Source: Candidatus Binatia bacterium (GTDB taxonomy: Bacteria > Desulfobacterota > Binatia > Bin18). From it: a DNA stretch of 64,000 nt. Positions 35,490 through 44,981 of the stretch are shown here, in pieces (within the stretch, counting starts at the first letter, position 1; each line of letters begins with the position of its first letter). The stretch lies in contig OX638322.1 in assembly GCA_951812575.1 (NCBI GenBank), positions 2,789,925 to 2,853,924 of the forward strand. Direction: 5' to 3'. Under the pieces are notes generated by a model, which was not told the DNA's origin, ran no database searches, and saw only the letters and a list, made by a program, of their open reading frames with translations. The position numbers were made by a program, and so were the translations under genes.

Positions 35490-36355
35490 TGAAGCTGGGC
35501 GTGGACGAATTCGATGATTTTCTCAAGGGCCTGTGCGGAAGCTGGTGAAGATGGATTCCTGATAATAAACCCTTCCGCCTCGCCCTCGTACATCTCCAGG
35601 GCGACCTGGCCGCCAGCCTGACGGTAGTGTTCGACAAAACGGTCAAGGTCAGGACGGGGATGGGCTCTGTCCTGGGTGCCTTGTATGTAGAGCGCGGGCG
35701 GCAGTTCGACCTGTTCGCCACGTTCCAGGGCGAGGACCGGATTGCCCTCGGCCATAGCCTCTTCGGTCTTCCAGTACTTGTCGTGCAGGGGCAGCACCAA
35801 GTCTATTAAATCGGGATAGGGTTTCCCGCCCGCTTTCAGCTTCTTGGCATAATGATAGCGTGCCAAGGGATCAATAACCGGCCAGCACAGGACGGTGCAA
35901 CGCAGGCTCGCATCAACGTCCGGCGCGCCGGTAGGTAAGGGAAGGGCAGCGTACCTGGTATCGAACGGTCGCATACCCGCCAGTATCGCCTGATGGGCAC
36001 CGCTGGAGCTGCCCAATGCGCCCACGAGGTCCGGACGGCTGCCAAACTCCATGGCCTGCGTCTTGAACCACCGGATGGCGTAATTGATGTCAGCCAGGGA
36101 GCCGGGGTACGAGGCTTCGGGCGGCACACGGAAATCGAGCGCGGCCACGACCACCCCGCTTTTTGCCAGGGGTTCGTTGATGGCAACGTCCATCAGGCGG
36201 TCACCTAAGCACCAGGCTCCGCCGTGGAGTTCGATAATAGCCGGAAACGGCCCCGGCCCGCGTGGCTTGAACATACGGGCCAGTAGCGGCTTGTCCCCGT
36301 GACGGAGATATTCAACGTCTTCCACATCAATGTCATACGTTCGGTTGGCTGTCAT
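35486..36355 (-). CDS. alpha/beta hydrolase of the hormone-sensitive-lipase type
   Basis: A 289-residue esterase-like protein. The oxyanion-hole motif HGGAWCLGD lies near residue 40, and the nucleophile elbow is GALGSSSGAHQA. The later Asp and His belong to segments after residue 200. The gene is followed by the amidase with a 4-nt overlap, so the two hydrolases are translated together. GGAGAAGGGGG precedes the ATG. Confidence 0.84.
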   Translation of the reverse strand: MTANRTYDIDVEDVEYLRHGDKPLLARMFKPRGPGPFPAIIELHGGAWCLGDRLMDVAINEPLAKSGVVVAALDFRVPPEASYPGSLADINYAIRWFKTQAMEFGSRPDLVGALGSSSGAHQAILAGMRPFDTRYAALPLPTGAPDVDASLRCTVLCWPVIDPLARYHYAKKLKAGGKPYPDLIDLVLPLHDKYWKTEEAMAEGNPVLALERGEQVELPPALYIQGTQDRAHPRPDLDRFVEHYRQAGGQVALEMYEGEAEGFIIRNPSSPASAQALEKIIEFVHAQLQ

Positions 36356-36474
36356 GCTGTTCCCCCTTCTCCTACGCGGTAGGGTGTACCGAGTAGTCTG
36401 TGCCCCGCTAAGCGAGGTTTCAGCACCTGTCCTAGCCGATTTGTCCTGTGGTTAAAAGGGAAGACTGAGGTCGT

Positions 36475-36510
36475 TTGACAGTTTTTCTTAAACTTGATAA
36501 ATAATCAAGT
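36475..36510 (+). promoter_or_regulatory. promoter with palindromic operator ahead of the DUF4258 toxin-like gene
   Basis: A perfect -35 box TTGACA (36475-36480) is followed after 19 nt by AATAAT (36500-36505). The inverted repeat ACTTGAT-N5-ATCAAGT at 36492-36510 covers the -10 and the expected start of transcription. The arrangement suggests an autoregulated toxin-antitoxin promoter. Here, unlike at other loci in the window, a leader of about 100 nt and a GAGGAG site precede the gene. The spacing is slightly long for a sigma-70 promoter. Confidence 0.55.
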
Positions 36511-36607
36511 ATATTCGTCGGCGCCCAGAAGAGGGAAGAGGAGAGAATGCACTAGGGCCGAAAGGAGGACGATATGGCAAGTTGGAAGATGTGGAAGAGG
36601 AGTAGAC

Positions 36608-36910
36608 ATGAAGAAAGAAGATCGTCTTCCCGATCGTCCCTTATCTCCACGCCACGCGATCGAACGGATTCGGCTACTTGAGCGAGACGTTGAGCTTGTG
36701 TTGACCCGCCATGCCAGACAACGTATGGCGCAACGAAAACTCAGTCGGCGTGACATTAGACATTGTCTGAAATATGGCCGTGTGGTCGAGCATAGCAAGC
36801 CTTTCCGATTGTGGCGGTATAAAGTGGATGGCTCAACAATTGATGGAGAGCCCATGTCCTGCGTAGTTGAGATTAACGGCAAGTTAATTCTCATAACTGT
36901 GATTCGCTAA
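36608..36910 (+). CDS. DUF4258 protein, probable RelE-type toxin
   Basis: A 100-residue protein starting at the ATG at 36608 after GAGGAG. The core VLTRHARQRMAQRKLSRRDIRHCLKYG and the following beta strands WRYKV and ILITVIR fit DUF4258, a RelE/ParE-like fold. The gene directly downstream codes an MqsA-like antitoxin after 9 nt, and the two share a palindromic promoter. An upstream extension of the frame to 36494 is rejected because the Shine-Dalgarno fits 36608. Confidence 0.75.
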   Translation: MKKEDRLPDRPLSPRHAIERIRLLERDVELVLTRHARQRMAQRKLSRRDIRHCLKYGRVVEHSKPFRLWRYKVDGSTIDGEPMSCVVEINGKLILITVIR

Positions 36911-36919
36911 GGAGGATTT

Positions 36920-37450
36920 ATGCGGTGCCCTGGCTGTGACAGGGATTTGAGGGGTCAGAAGACGACCCTTGAGCAGCCGTATCAATACGTCGAGAGTGGG
37001 TTGGACAATGTGTTTTTAGTTGGGGTGACACTCTATACATGTCAGTGCGGAGAAGAGCTCGTTGAAATCCCGAAAGTAGAACAGTTGGATGATATAATTA
37101 CAAAAGTCCTTATCCAGAAGGTCGATCCGCTTACCGGAGCTGAAGTCAGGTTTTTGCGCAAATATGCAGAGTTGCCAGCAAAGGATTTCGCCCAGATTTT
37201 AGGTGTAAGTCCCGAACATCTCTCTCGGGTTGAGAATAGGAAAGTTCAGCGAACCGGAGCAACTTACGTCTTTGGGGCAGCAGCAGACAAACTCACACGA
37301 GTGATTGCACATAAAGCCTCTCAGGACGAATCCGTTAAAGAAGTACTCCTAACGCTGGCTAAGACTTCGGAAAAGAAAGCATCACGTAAGACAGCACGAC
37401 TTCTTTTTGAAATACGCCCGAGAAGCTCTCAATGGAAGATCGCGGCGTGA
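36920..37450 (+). CDS. MqsA-like zinc-finger HTH antitoxin
   Basis: A 176-residue antitoxin. The N terminus has a zinc module with MRCPGCDRDL and later LYTCQCGEE, as in MqsA. Residues about 75-125 form a helix-turn-helix with YAELPAKDFAQILGVSPEHL and RVENRKVQRTG, as in HigA/MqsA. It follows the DUF4258 gene by 9 nt, behind AAGGAGG. The C-terminal part is helical and charged. It would repress the operon through the palindrome at 36492-36510. Confidence 0.8.
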   Translation: MRCPGCDRDLRGQKTTLEQPYQYVESGLDNVFLVGVTLYTCQCGEELVEIPKVEQLDDIITKVLIQKVDPLTGAEVRFLRKYAELPAKDFAQILGVSPEHLSRVENRKVQRTGATYVFGAAADKLTRVIAHKASQDESVKEVLLTLAKTSEKKASRKTARLLFEIRPRSSQWKIAA

Positions 37451-37452
37451 GA

Positions 37453-37481
37453 GGAATCGTCTGGCAGCACCCTACGATTCC
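37453..37481 (+). terminator. possible terminator after the antitoxin
   Basis: A perfect 8-bp inverted repeat GGAATCGT/ACGATTCC with a 13-nt loop begins 3 nt after the antitoxin stop. Downstream there is only a weak T-tract (GATTTTC at 37498), so intrinsic termination is possible but not certain. Confidence 0.4.
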
Positions 37482-37616
37482 GTGATCCAGTCCTGCTTGA
37501 TTTTCATCATCCTCTTAATCCATAGGCGGATTCGTTAAATTGTAGTCGCAATAGCTCTCCCTATGCCTATTCTCTCTGGAGAAGAGAATGTGGTAGGTGA
37601 TGAAGGGGAGGGGGCT

Positions 37617-38528
37617 ATGAGCGAGATCAGCGTTATCGGTTGTGGGCTAATGGGCTCGGCCCTGGTCCGCACGCTGGCAAAAGGCGGGACCACACTCACC
37701 ATCTGGAACCGTACCCGGCAGAAAGCCGAGGCGATTGTCCAGTCCGGCGTGACCGGGGTGACCGTCGCCGACTCTGTTGGGGCGGCCCTTGAGGCTAGCC
37801 CGTGGACGATTTTCAATATTGCGAACTGTGCCGACTGTCTGACTCTGCTTGAAAATGAACGGCGCCGACTGAGAGGAAAAATCATCATTGAATTGACGAC
37901 CGGCACGCCAAACGAAGCGCGCCGGCTAGGAGCCCACATTACCACGGCCGGTGGACGCTATCTGGATGGGGCGATCATTGGCTATCCCAATCTGGTAGGA
38001 ACCCCTCAGCTCCAAATTCTGTGCAGCGGGGACCCGGCAGCTTTTGTCACCTGTCAGGCCATGCTGGAGCGGCTCGGTGGCGTCCTCTTTCTGGGCGAGA
38101 ACCCTGGAGCCGCGTCCGCCTTCGACCTGTCGTGTATCATCCCCGTCGCGCCCCTGGTGGTCGGTTTACTCCAGGCGGTCAAGATCTGCCGGAACGAGAG
38201 TGTTCCCCTGGATCAGTATGAAGCCTTTATCAAAAAGACTATTCCGTTGATGGTGACGGATATCCTGGACAAGGCTCGGCAAGAGGATTTTGCAACCAAC
38301 CCCGACAAGATTGAAAGCAGCGTCAGTGTCATGGTTGCCATCAGCCGGCTGATTGCCAACTACAGTCGAGACGCGGACATTGACCCTGGGATGTTCGATG
38401 CCCTGACCCGGCTCTTTGAGGCCGGAGTTGCCAGCGGCCGGGGCGAGCACGATTGGGTCTGTGCGGCTGACCTGCACGCCGATCATCGCCCGGCGTCAAG
38501 TGCGGGCCACTCAGAGAACTCACAATAA
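37617..38528 (+). CDS. NAD(P)-dependent oxidoreductase, imine-reductase-like
   Basis: A 303-residue beta-hydroxyacid-dehydrogenase superfamily protein. The N-terminal Rossmann motif is VIGCGLMGSALVRTL, followed by WNRTRQKAEAIV. The C-terminal helical domain has SSVSVMVAISRLI and ends in DADIDPGMFDALTRLFEAGVA. The loops resemble imine reductases rather than 6-phosphogluconate dehydrogenase. GAAGGGGAGGGG precedes the ATG. It heads a seven-gene plus-strand run with gaps of 8-51 nt. Confidence 0.82.
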   Translation: MSEISVIGCGLMGSALVRTLAKGGTTLTIWNRTRQKAEAIVQSGVTGVTVADSVGAALEASPWTIFNIANCADCLTLLENERRRLRGKIIIELTTGTPNEARRLGAHITTAGGRYLDGAIIGYPNLVGTPQLQILCSGDPAAFVTCQAMLERLGGVLFLGENPGAASAFDLSCIIPVAPLVVGLLQAVKICRNESVPLDQYEAFIKKTIPLMVTDILDKARQEDFATNPDKIESSVSVMVAISRLIANYSRDADIDPGMFDALTRLFEAGVASGRGEHDWVCAADLHADHRPASSAGHSENSQ

Positions 38529-38538
38529 GGAGGGCGCC

Positions 38539-40281
38539 ATGCCGCAGTTTGATACGATTATCAAAAACGGGACTGTCGTCGATGGCACCCGGGTGCCGCG
38601 CTACCGAGCCGATATCGGCATCAAGAGCGGACTGATCGCAGCAATCGGCAACCTCAAGACCAGTCAGGCGGCCAGCGTGATTGATGCCAGTGGACATATT
38701 GTCGCGCCGGGCTTTATCGATCTGCACACCCACTACGACGCGCAGATTCACTGGGACGCCTACTGTACGATCAGCAGTTGGCATGGGGTGACCTCCGTGA
38801 CAATCGGGAACTGTGGCTTTGGCTTTGCGCCGCTCCACGCCCAGGATGCCGAGCGGGCCATGCTGGCCCTGTCGCGTAACGAGGCCATTCCGCTTGAGCC
38901 CATGAAAGTCTCGATACAGGCCGATTGGGAGACCTTTTCGCAATATATGGACGCACTCGCCCGGATGCCGCTGGGGATCAACATCTCGCATCTGTTCCCT
39001 GTGGCCCCGGCCGTTGCGTATGAGATGGGCGGCTTTGATGCGGCCAAGCAGCGTTTTCCGAACGAACAGGAGACGCAGGCCATTATCCGCCATCTGCATA
39101 CGGCCCTGGACGCCGGGGCGGTGGGCTGGTCGGCCCAGCGTTTTGTGCCGGAGAGCCGAATCTCGGTCCAGCGCGACTATGACGGTACGCCGATGATTAC
39201 CGACATCCTGCCGGACGAATTCTATCTGACCCTGGGGCGAGCGCTGGCTGAACGCGGGGAGGGCTGCATCCAGTTTTCCCAATCCGGAGCGGGCGAAAGC
39301 CTGCTCGGGATTGAGGCGGATTTTCTCTTTCTGGAAAAACTGGCGGCGGAGAGTGGCCGGCCGCTGTTGTACAACTCGGTGGAGATTTTTGACGCCCATC
39401 CGGAGTCGCACCAGTCGCAACTCAAATGGATCGCCGAGGCGAACGACCGCGGCCGGCGCGTGTTTGGCCAGGCCGTGACCGCCCGGGCACCGGTGCGGAT
39501 GACGCTCGAACACTGGAATATGTTCGACGGCTCCCCGCTGTGGCGCGAGGCGACGCTCGGAACCGTGGAAGAAAAGAAAGCGAAACTGTCCAATCCCGAA
39601 CTGCGTCAGGCCATGCGGCAGGACTATGACCAGGGCGGCTTTGAAACCTTGGACCTCGCCTTTGGGGCGTTGACGCGCTACATCGCCCGCAAGGTTCGCA
39701 ACCCTGAACTCAAACCGACGTACGAGGGGCTGTCGGTGGCCCAGATTGCCGAGTGGGAGCACAAGCATGTGGTTGACGCCATGCTTGACCTGTCGGTGGC
39801 GGACGATTTGCGTACCGAATGGGCGGGGCCGACCACCAATGCCAATATCGAGGGCTACCGGGATGTCATGAACTCGCCCTACACCATGCCGGGTCTCTCC
39901 GATGGAGGGGCCCACGTCAAATTCATCACCCCGGCCATCTATCCGACGGAAGTCTTATCCTGGCTGGTCCGGGACGCCGGGATCATCAGTTTGGAGGAGG
40001 CGCATTTCCGGTTGAGCGGGATGCCGGCCTGGGCGGCCGGTTTCAAAGATCGAGGCAGTCTGCGCGTCGGTATGGCGGCGGACATTGTGGTGTATGAACT
40101 GGAGCAGCTACGCTCGCTGCCGGAGGAAGTGGTACACGATCTGCCGACCAACGAGTGGCGCCGCGTGCAGAAAGCCGAGGGATATCGGCACATCCTGGTC
40201 AACGGGGTCACCATCTTCGAAGACGGACAGTGTACGCAGGCGACCCCGGGCAAACTGCTCCGCCACGGAGCGGCCGGATAA
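38539..40281 (+). CDS. N-acyl-D-amino-acid deacylase family amidohydrolase
   Basis: A 580-residue D-aminoacylase-type amidohydrolase. The metal ligands start with PGFIDLHTHYDAQIHWD, with a Cys in IGNCGFG of the type known in D-aminoacylases, and the late Asp/His in LSDGGAHVKFI. The C-terminal beta-sandwich ends with a typical RHILVNGVTIFEDGQ. The real substrate may be any N-acylated D-amino acid or a related cyclic amide. An AAGGAGGGCGCC site precedes the ATG. A related paralogue is at 43257 in the same operon. Confidence 0.88.
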   Translation: MPQFDTIIKNGTVVDGTRVPRYRADIGIKSGLIAAIGNLKTSQAASVIDASGHIVAPGFIDLHTHYDAQIHWDAYCTISSWHGVTSVTIGNCGFGFAPLHAQDAERAMLALSRNEAIPLEPMKVSIQADWETFSQYMDALARMPLGINISHLFPVAPAVAYEMGGFDAAKQRFPNEQETQAIIRHLHTALDAGAVGWSAQRFVPESRISVQRDYDGTPMITDILPDEFYLTLGRALAERGEGCIQFSQSGAGESLLGIEADFLFLEKLAAESGRPLLYNSVEIFDAHPESHQSQLKWIAEANDRGRRVFGQAVTARAPVRMTLEHWNMFDGSPLWREATLGTVEEKKAKLSNPELRQAMRQDYDQGGFETLDLAFGALTRYIARKVRNPELKPTYEGLSVAQIAEWEHKHVVDAMLDLSVADDLRTEWAGPTTNANIEGYRDVMNSPYTMPGLSDGGAHVKFITPAIYPTEVLSWLVRDAGIISLEEAHFRLSGMPAWAAGFKDRGSLRVGMAADIVVYELEQLRSLPEEVVHDLPTNEWRRVQKAEGYRHILVNGVTIFEDGQCTQATPGKLLRHGAAG

Positions 40282-40295
40282 AAGGAGGAACTGCG

Positions 40296-41426
40296 ATGGC
40301 GCGCCGGAGAGTCATCTCGTCGGACGACCATGTTTTTGAGCCGGCCGACCTGTGGACGAGCCGGGTTGAGGCGAAGTTCAAAGACCGCGCTCCACACGTG
40401 GTCCACCGCGCGGAGGATGATACCGACTGGTGGATGTGCGACGGACTCATCGGGGCCAGCGGTGGGTCGGGTGGATCGCAGATGGGGATGCGGTTTGAAG
40501 CCCCGGAAAAGATGAGCTTTGCCGATAGCATGGACAATGTCCGGCCGGGAGCCTATATCCCCGAGGCGCGCATTGCCGATATGGACGCGGATGGTATTGA
40601 TATCGCGCTCCTCTATCCCAGTCAGGGACTATTGCTGTACGGCCATCCCGATAGCGAACTGCTGACCGCCTTGTGTCACGCGTATAACGACTGGCTGGCC
40701 GAGTTCTGTAGCGCCTTCCCCGACCGTCTGAAAGGCATCGCCATGCTCGACATTGACGATGTTCAGTCGGGTATCCGTGAGATGGAGCGCTGCGCCAAAC
40801 TGGGGCTGGTCGGGGCGATGATCTCGGTCTATCCGACCGAGCAGAAGTCGTATGATCGACCGATGTACGAACCGTTATGGGCGGCGGCCCAGGATTTGGA
40901 CCTGCCGCTCAGTCTCCACCTGGCGACCAATCGGCCGGGTTCGGGCTATATCGATGAAGGGACTCTTGAGGCCATAGACTACCCGGCCCTGGTGAATGTG
41001 GATCACTGGGTGCGCATGTCGCTCGCCCGCCTGATTTTGAGTGGGGTCTTCGAGCGCTATCCGAAACTCCGGGTGGGCTCAATCGAGCAGGAGGTCTCCT
41101 GGGCGTCTCATTTCCTCGAACGTCTGGACTATACCTATACCCAAAGACCCCAGCACGACGCGTATCGATTTACGGAAGATATGCTACCCAGCGACTATTT
41201 TCACCGCAACGTCTTTATCAGCTTTCAGGAAGATGCCCTGGGTATCAGAGACCGGCAGCTTATTGGCGTGGATAATCTCCTGTGGGGGTCAGACTACCCC
41301 CATCCCGAATGCACTTTTCCCAGGTCACAGCAGATTCTCGACGAGATTCTGAGTGAGTGCAGCGAAGAGGAACGGGCCAGGATTGTCGGCGGCAATACCG
41401 CCAGAATATACCATTTGGACGCATAA
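40296..41426 (+). CDS. amidohydrolase-2 family metal hydrolase
   Basis: A 376-residue ACMSD-like hydrolase. The start SSDDHVFEPADLW carries the D-x-H motif; metal ligands continue in LPLSLHLATN and end in LLWGSDYPHPECTFPRS. It is similar in layout to the gene at 28529, which supports a shared family. An AAAGGAGGAACTGCG site precedes the ATG, 14 nt after the D-aminoacylase-like gene. Confidence 0.87.
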   Translation: MARRRVISSDDHVFEPADLWTSRVEAKFKDRAPHVVHRAEDDTDWWMCDGLIGASGGSGGSQMGMRFEAPEKMSFADSMDNVRPGAYIPEARIADMDADGIDIALLYPSQGLLLYGHPDSELLTALCHAYNDWLAEFCSAFPDRLKGIAMLDIDDVQSGIREMERCAKLGLVGAMISVYPTEQKSYDRPMYEPLWAAAQDLDLPLSLHLATNRPGSGYIDEGTLEAIDYPALVNVDHWVRMSLARLILSGVFERYPKLRVGSIEQEVSWASHFLERLDYTYTQRPQHDAYRFTEDMLPSDYFHRNVFISFQEDALGIRDRQLIGVDNLLWGSDYPHPECTFPRSQQILDEILSECSEEERARIVGGNTARIYHLDA

Positions 41427-41434
41427 GGAGGCGT

Positions 41435-43222
41435 ATGTCGACCCTGCTGAGTCTGTTGCAATTATTGCGCGCCAGCCAAAAAAAGATGCTGGTGGCGGTC
41501 GCCTGCGGTCTGCTCTTCGCCGGCACCGGTCTGGTGCCGCCGCTGCTCATCCGCCGGATTATTCAGTGGATCACCGAAGGGGGAGGAACGCTGCCCGCCC
41601 TACTCAGCGTTACCGGACTGCTGCTGGTGGTGTATGTCGGCCGGGGGCTGTTTCGGTATGGCTATGGGCGTTTCTCCCACGAGGTGTCTTTTGATGTCCT
41701 GCACAGCCTTATGGTCCGGGTGTATACCCACTTGCAGAGTCTGCCCCACAGCTTTTTTCATACGCAACGCACCGGCGGGCTGATTGCCCGCTCGATCAAC
41801 GACATTGAGGCTATCGAAGATTTTATCGCTCACGGCATTCCGGAAACGATCAACGCTTTTGTGCTGCCGACGGCCATGATCTGTGTGCTGTTTTATCTGA
41901 ACTGGCAGCTCGCCCTGGTTGCCCTGCTGCCGCTGCCGGTGGCCAGTTGGATCGTCTTTCGCGCGGTGTCAAAAGTCCGTACCGAGTGGCGTCCCGTGCG
42001 ACAGCGTCTTGAAGACCTGACCGCCCAGGTGCAGGATAATCTGTCCGGCGTGACGGTCATCAAGTCGTTTGTTCAGGAAAAGCTCCAGGCGCGAGCGATC
42101 GAACACCGCAGCCAACGGCTACGGGACGATATGCTGCGGGCCAGTACCCTGTCCTTCGTTCCGGTCGGTGTGATAGAAGTCACCAGCGGCGTCGGGGTGG
42201 TGCTCATCGCACTCCTGGGGGGCGTCATGGCGCTCGGCGGTCGGGTGAGTGCGGCTGACCTGTTTGTGTTTATTGTGTATCTGACCCAGATCTATCAACC
42301 CTTTTTGCAACTCGCCAATATCAACGACACGCTCCAGAAAGCCACGGTCAGCTCGGAGCGGGTGTTTGAACTGCTCAACCTCCAGCCCGATATTATCAGC
42401 CCGCCCCACGGCGTGCGGCCGGACCGGATGACCTGGGACGTGGAGCTCCAAAACGTCACGTTCGGCTATCAGCCGGACCGGCCGGTTCTCCACGATATCA
42501 ACATCACCGTTGCAGCCGGGACCATGGTCGCCTTGGTTGGCGCGACCGGCGCGGGAAAGACCACGGTGACCAACCTCATTCCGCGCTTTTACGATCCCCA
42601 ACACGGCTCGGTCCGCGTTGGTGGACACGAGGTGCAGTCTTTGGACCTCGACTTTCTGCGCGGCAATATCGCCATGGTGTTGCAGGATATCTTTCTCTTC
42701 CACGGCACCGTTCGCCAGAATCTTCTCTTTGGTCGCCCGGACGCCTCGGAGGCCGAGCTGCGCGCTGCGGCGCAGGCGGCCAACGCGGAGGAATTCATCC
42801 TCGGCTTGTCCCAGGGCTATGATACCCTCATTGGGGAGCGTGGGGTCCGCTTATCCGCGGGGCAAAAACAACGCCTGTCCATTGCGCGGGCGCTGCTCAA
42901 AGACGCCCCCATTCTGATCCTTGACGAGGCGACCTCGTCGGTGGACACCGAAACCGAACATTTGATCCAAGAAGCGATTTCGCGCCTTACCGCCCAGCGC
43001 ACCACCGTGGCCATCGCCCACCGTCTCAGCACCATCCGCAACGCCGACCTGATCGTAGTCCTGGACCACGGCCGGGTGGTGGAGCAGGGCACGCACGAGA
43101 GTCTGCTGGTCCACAACCGGGCCTATGCGCGCATGGTGCGGGCTCAGGACCTCGCCCGTGAATGGCAGATCGGCCAGCCTGGGGAGCAACCCGAACTTGC
43201 GCTGGCCACAGGCAGTGATTAG
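41435..43222 (+). CDS. ABC exporter half-transporter (permease fused to ATPase)
   Basis: A 595-residue type-I ABC exporter. The N-terminal membrane domain has about six helices over residues 1-310. The ATPase has Walker A VGATGAGKTT, signature LSAGQKQRLSIARA (one change from LSGGQ), Walker B ILILDEATSSVD and the H-loop IAHRLSTI. The overall form is like MsbA or multidrug half-transporters and would act as a homodimer. It sits 8 nt after an amidohydrolase, so export of a substrate or product is likely. Confidence 0.92.
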   Translation: MSTLLSLLQLLRASQKKMLVAVACGLLFAGTGLVPPLLIRRIIQWITEGGGTLPALLSVTGLLLVVYVGRGLFRYGYGRFSHEVSFDVLHSLMVRVYTHLQSLPHSFFHTQRTGGLIARSINDIEAIEDFIAHGIPETINAFVLPTAMICVLFYLNWQLALVALLPLPVASWIVFRAVSKVRTEWRPVRQRLEDLTAQVQDNLSGVTVIKSFVQEKLQARAIEHRSQRLRDDMLRASTLSFVPVGVIEVTSGVGVVLIALLGGVMALGGRVSAADLFVFIVYLTQIYQPFLQLANINDTLQKATVSSERVFELLNLQPDIISPPHGVRPDRMTWDVELQNVTFGYQPDRPVLHDINITVAAGTMVALVGATGAGKTTVTNLIPRFYDPQHGSVRVGGHEVQSLDLDFLRGNIAMVLQDIFLFHGTVRQNLLFGRPDASEAELRAAAQAANAEEFILGLSQGYDTLIGERGVRLSAGQKQRLSIARALLKDAPILILDEATSSVDTETEHLIQEAISRLTAQRTTVAIAHRLSTIRNADLIVVLDHGRVVEQGTHESLLVHNRAYARMVRAQDLAREWQIGQPGEQPELALATGSD

Positions 43223-43256
43223 TCTCGCACCGGAGCCCAAAAAGGGGGTAATGACA

Positions 43257-44954
43257 ATGGCCTACGATCTACTCATAAAAAACGGCACCCTCGTTGATGG
43301 CAGCGGGCAGCCCGCTTTTCGTGCCGACCTGGCCGTCCGGGCCGGTCGTATCGTCGAGATAGGCAAGGAAGCGGACAGAATCACGGACGGAGCCACGCGC
43401 GTCATCGACGCCGCCGATCTCATTGTTGCGCCGGGCTTTATTGATCCGCATACCCATTATGATGCCCAAATCTGTTGGGACCCGCTGGTCACCTGTTCAT
43501 CCTGGCATGGCGTGACTAGCGTCATCATGGGTAACTGTGGTGTCGGACTGGCTCCCTGTAGGCCCGAAGAGCGCGATATTGCGACCTCGAACCTTGTCCA
43601 CGTTGAGGCGATTCCGTACGAAGTCCTCAGCCAGGGCCTGCCGTGGGATTGGGAAAGTTTCCCGCAGTATATGGCTGCGGCGGCTCAGCGCGGGGTTGGT
43701 ATCAACGTCGGATTTCTGGCCGCCCTGTCTCCGTTCCGTCAGTTCGTCATGGGGAACGACGCTATGGAGCGTGAGGCGACACAGGATGAAACGGGGAAGA
43801 TCAGCGCGCTGCTGGACGAAGCGCTTAACGCCGGCGCACTCGGCTTCTCGCTCACGGTCCTGCCCCAGCATATCGGCTACAAAGCCAAACCGCTGGCCTG
43901 CCGTTTGGCGAGCCGGGATGAACTGCGGGCCTATTCCAGGCTCCTCGCAGAACGCGGCCGCGGCACGATTGAAATCGCGCTGACGAAACAGCCGAGCACG
44001 GTTTCCGCAAAAGAATACGCGCTGCTTGAGTTGCTCGTGGCCGAGAGCGAACGGCCCGTCACCTGGCTGAATCTGCGCGACCGGGACGATGCGCCAACAG
44101 CCTGGGCCGACACCCTGGACCAGGTTGCGCCGCTGCTGGCCCGCGGTTGCCGCCCGCAAGTTGCGGTGCGGCCACTGACGGTTGAGTTTAATCTGCGCAA
44201 CCCGTTCCTGTTCGCCAGTCTGCGCTCCATGAAGCCGGTATTCGGTGATGCCTCGCTCGAAGATCAAAAGCGGACCTATGCGGACGCGGAGTTTCGCCGC
44301 GCCTTTGCCGCCGACCTGGAACACCGCCCGCTTTTGCGTGACATCTGGAAGAAGACGCAGGTGAAGGAAGCGACGCAGCCGGCCCTCAAGGCGCTTGAGT
44401 GGAAAACGATCGCCCAGATAGCTCAGGAGCGTGGCGTGGCACCACTCGACGCCTTCTTTGATCTCTCGCTTGAAGACGGGCTCAAGATTGACTACATGCT
44501 GCCGCGGCTCGATATCAATGAGGAACGGGTGGCAAAGAAGTTCAGTGACCCACGCACGCTGATTGGCATCTCCGACGGCGGTGCGCACGTCGACATGCTG
44601 TGTAACGCCGGCTATCCGACCTATCTGTTAGGCACCTTCGTGCGCGACAAACAGGCGATTACGCTGGAACATGCGGTGAAGCGCATCACCTCCGAGCCGG
44701 CGCAGTATTTTGGCCTGCCTCAGCGCGGCCTGTTGCAGCCCGGAATGGCGGCTGACATCACCATTTTCGACCTGAACACCGTTCGCTCTCCGGAACGCCC
44801 GGAGGTTCGGCACGATTTACCCGGTGGCGGGCGGCGGCTCGTGACGCAGTCGGAGGGTATTATATACACGATTGTCAACGGACACGTGCTGTACGAAGAG
44901 GGAGCACATGTCGGCGGCCTGCCAGGGCAGGTGCTCCGGGCTGGTGAGAACTGA
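43257..44954 (+). CDS. N-acyl-D-amino-acid deacylase family amidohydrolase (second copy)
   Basis: A 565-residue homologue of the protein at 38539. It has VAPGFIDPHTHYDAQICWD, an IMGNCGVGLAPC motif, and GISDGGAHVDML near the end, with a final IIYTIVNGHVLYEEGA. The divergence from the first copy shows that the two were not duplicated recently and may use different substrates. GGGGGTA and an ATG pair at 43251 and 43257 are found; 43257 gives the better spacing. Confidence 0.87.
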   Translation: MAYDLLIKNGTLVDGSGQPAFRADLAVRAGRIVEIGKEADRITDGATRVIDAADLIVAPGFIDPHTHYDAQICWDPLVTCSSWHGVTSVIMGNCGVGLAPCRPEERDIATSNLVHVEAIPYEVLSQGLPWDWESFPQYMAAAAQRGVGINVGFLAALSPFRQFVMGNDAMEREATQDETGKISALLDEALNAGALGFSLTVLPQHIGYKAKPLACRLASRDELRAYSRLLAERGRGTIEIALTKQPSTVSAKEYALLELLVAESERPVTWLNLRDRDDAPTAWADTLDQVAPLLARGCRPQVAVRPLTVEFNLRNPFLFASLRSMKPVFGDASLEDQKRTYADAEFRRAFAADLEHRPLLRDIWKKTQVKEATQPALKALEWKTIAQIAQERGVAPLDAFFDLSLEDGLKIDYMLPRLDINEERVAKKFSDPRTLIGISDGGAHVDMLCNAGYPTYLLGTFVRDKQAITLEHAVKRITSEPAQYFGLPQRGLLQPGMAADITIFDLNTVRSPERPEVRHDLPGGGRRLVTQSEGIIYTIVNGHVLYEEGAHVGGLPGQVLRAGEN

Positions 44955-44981
44955 GTCTGAAACACGGGAAGGAGAAAGACA

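Noticed and set aside
38341..39915. Long minus-strand reading frame opposite the D-aminoacylase-like gene
   Set aside because: It shadows a clear metal hydrolase on the plus strand, has no family motifs, and arises from high GC codon bias.
43497..44588. Minus-strand reading frame opposite the second D-aminoacylase-like gene
   Set aside because: Same reason: it is antisense to a well-supported gene.
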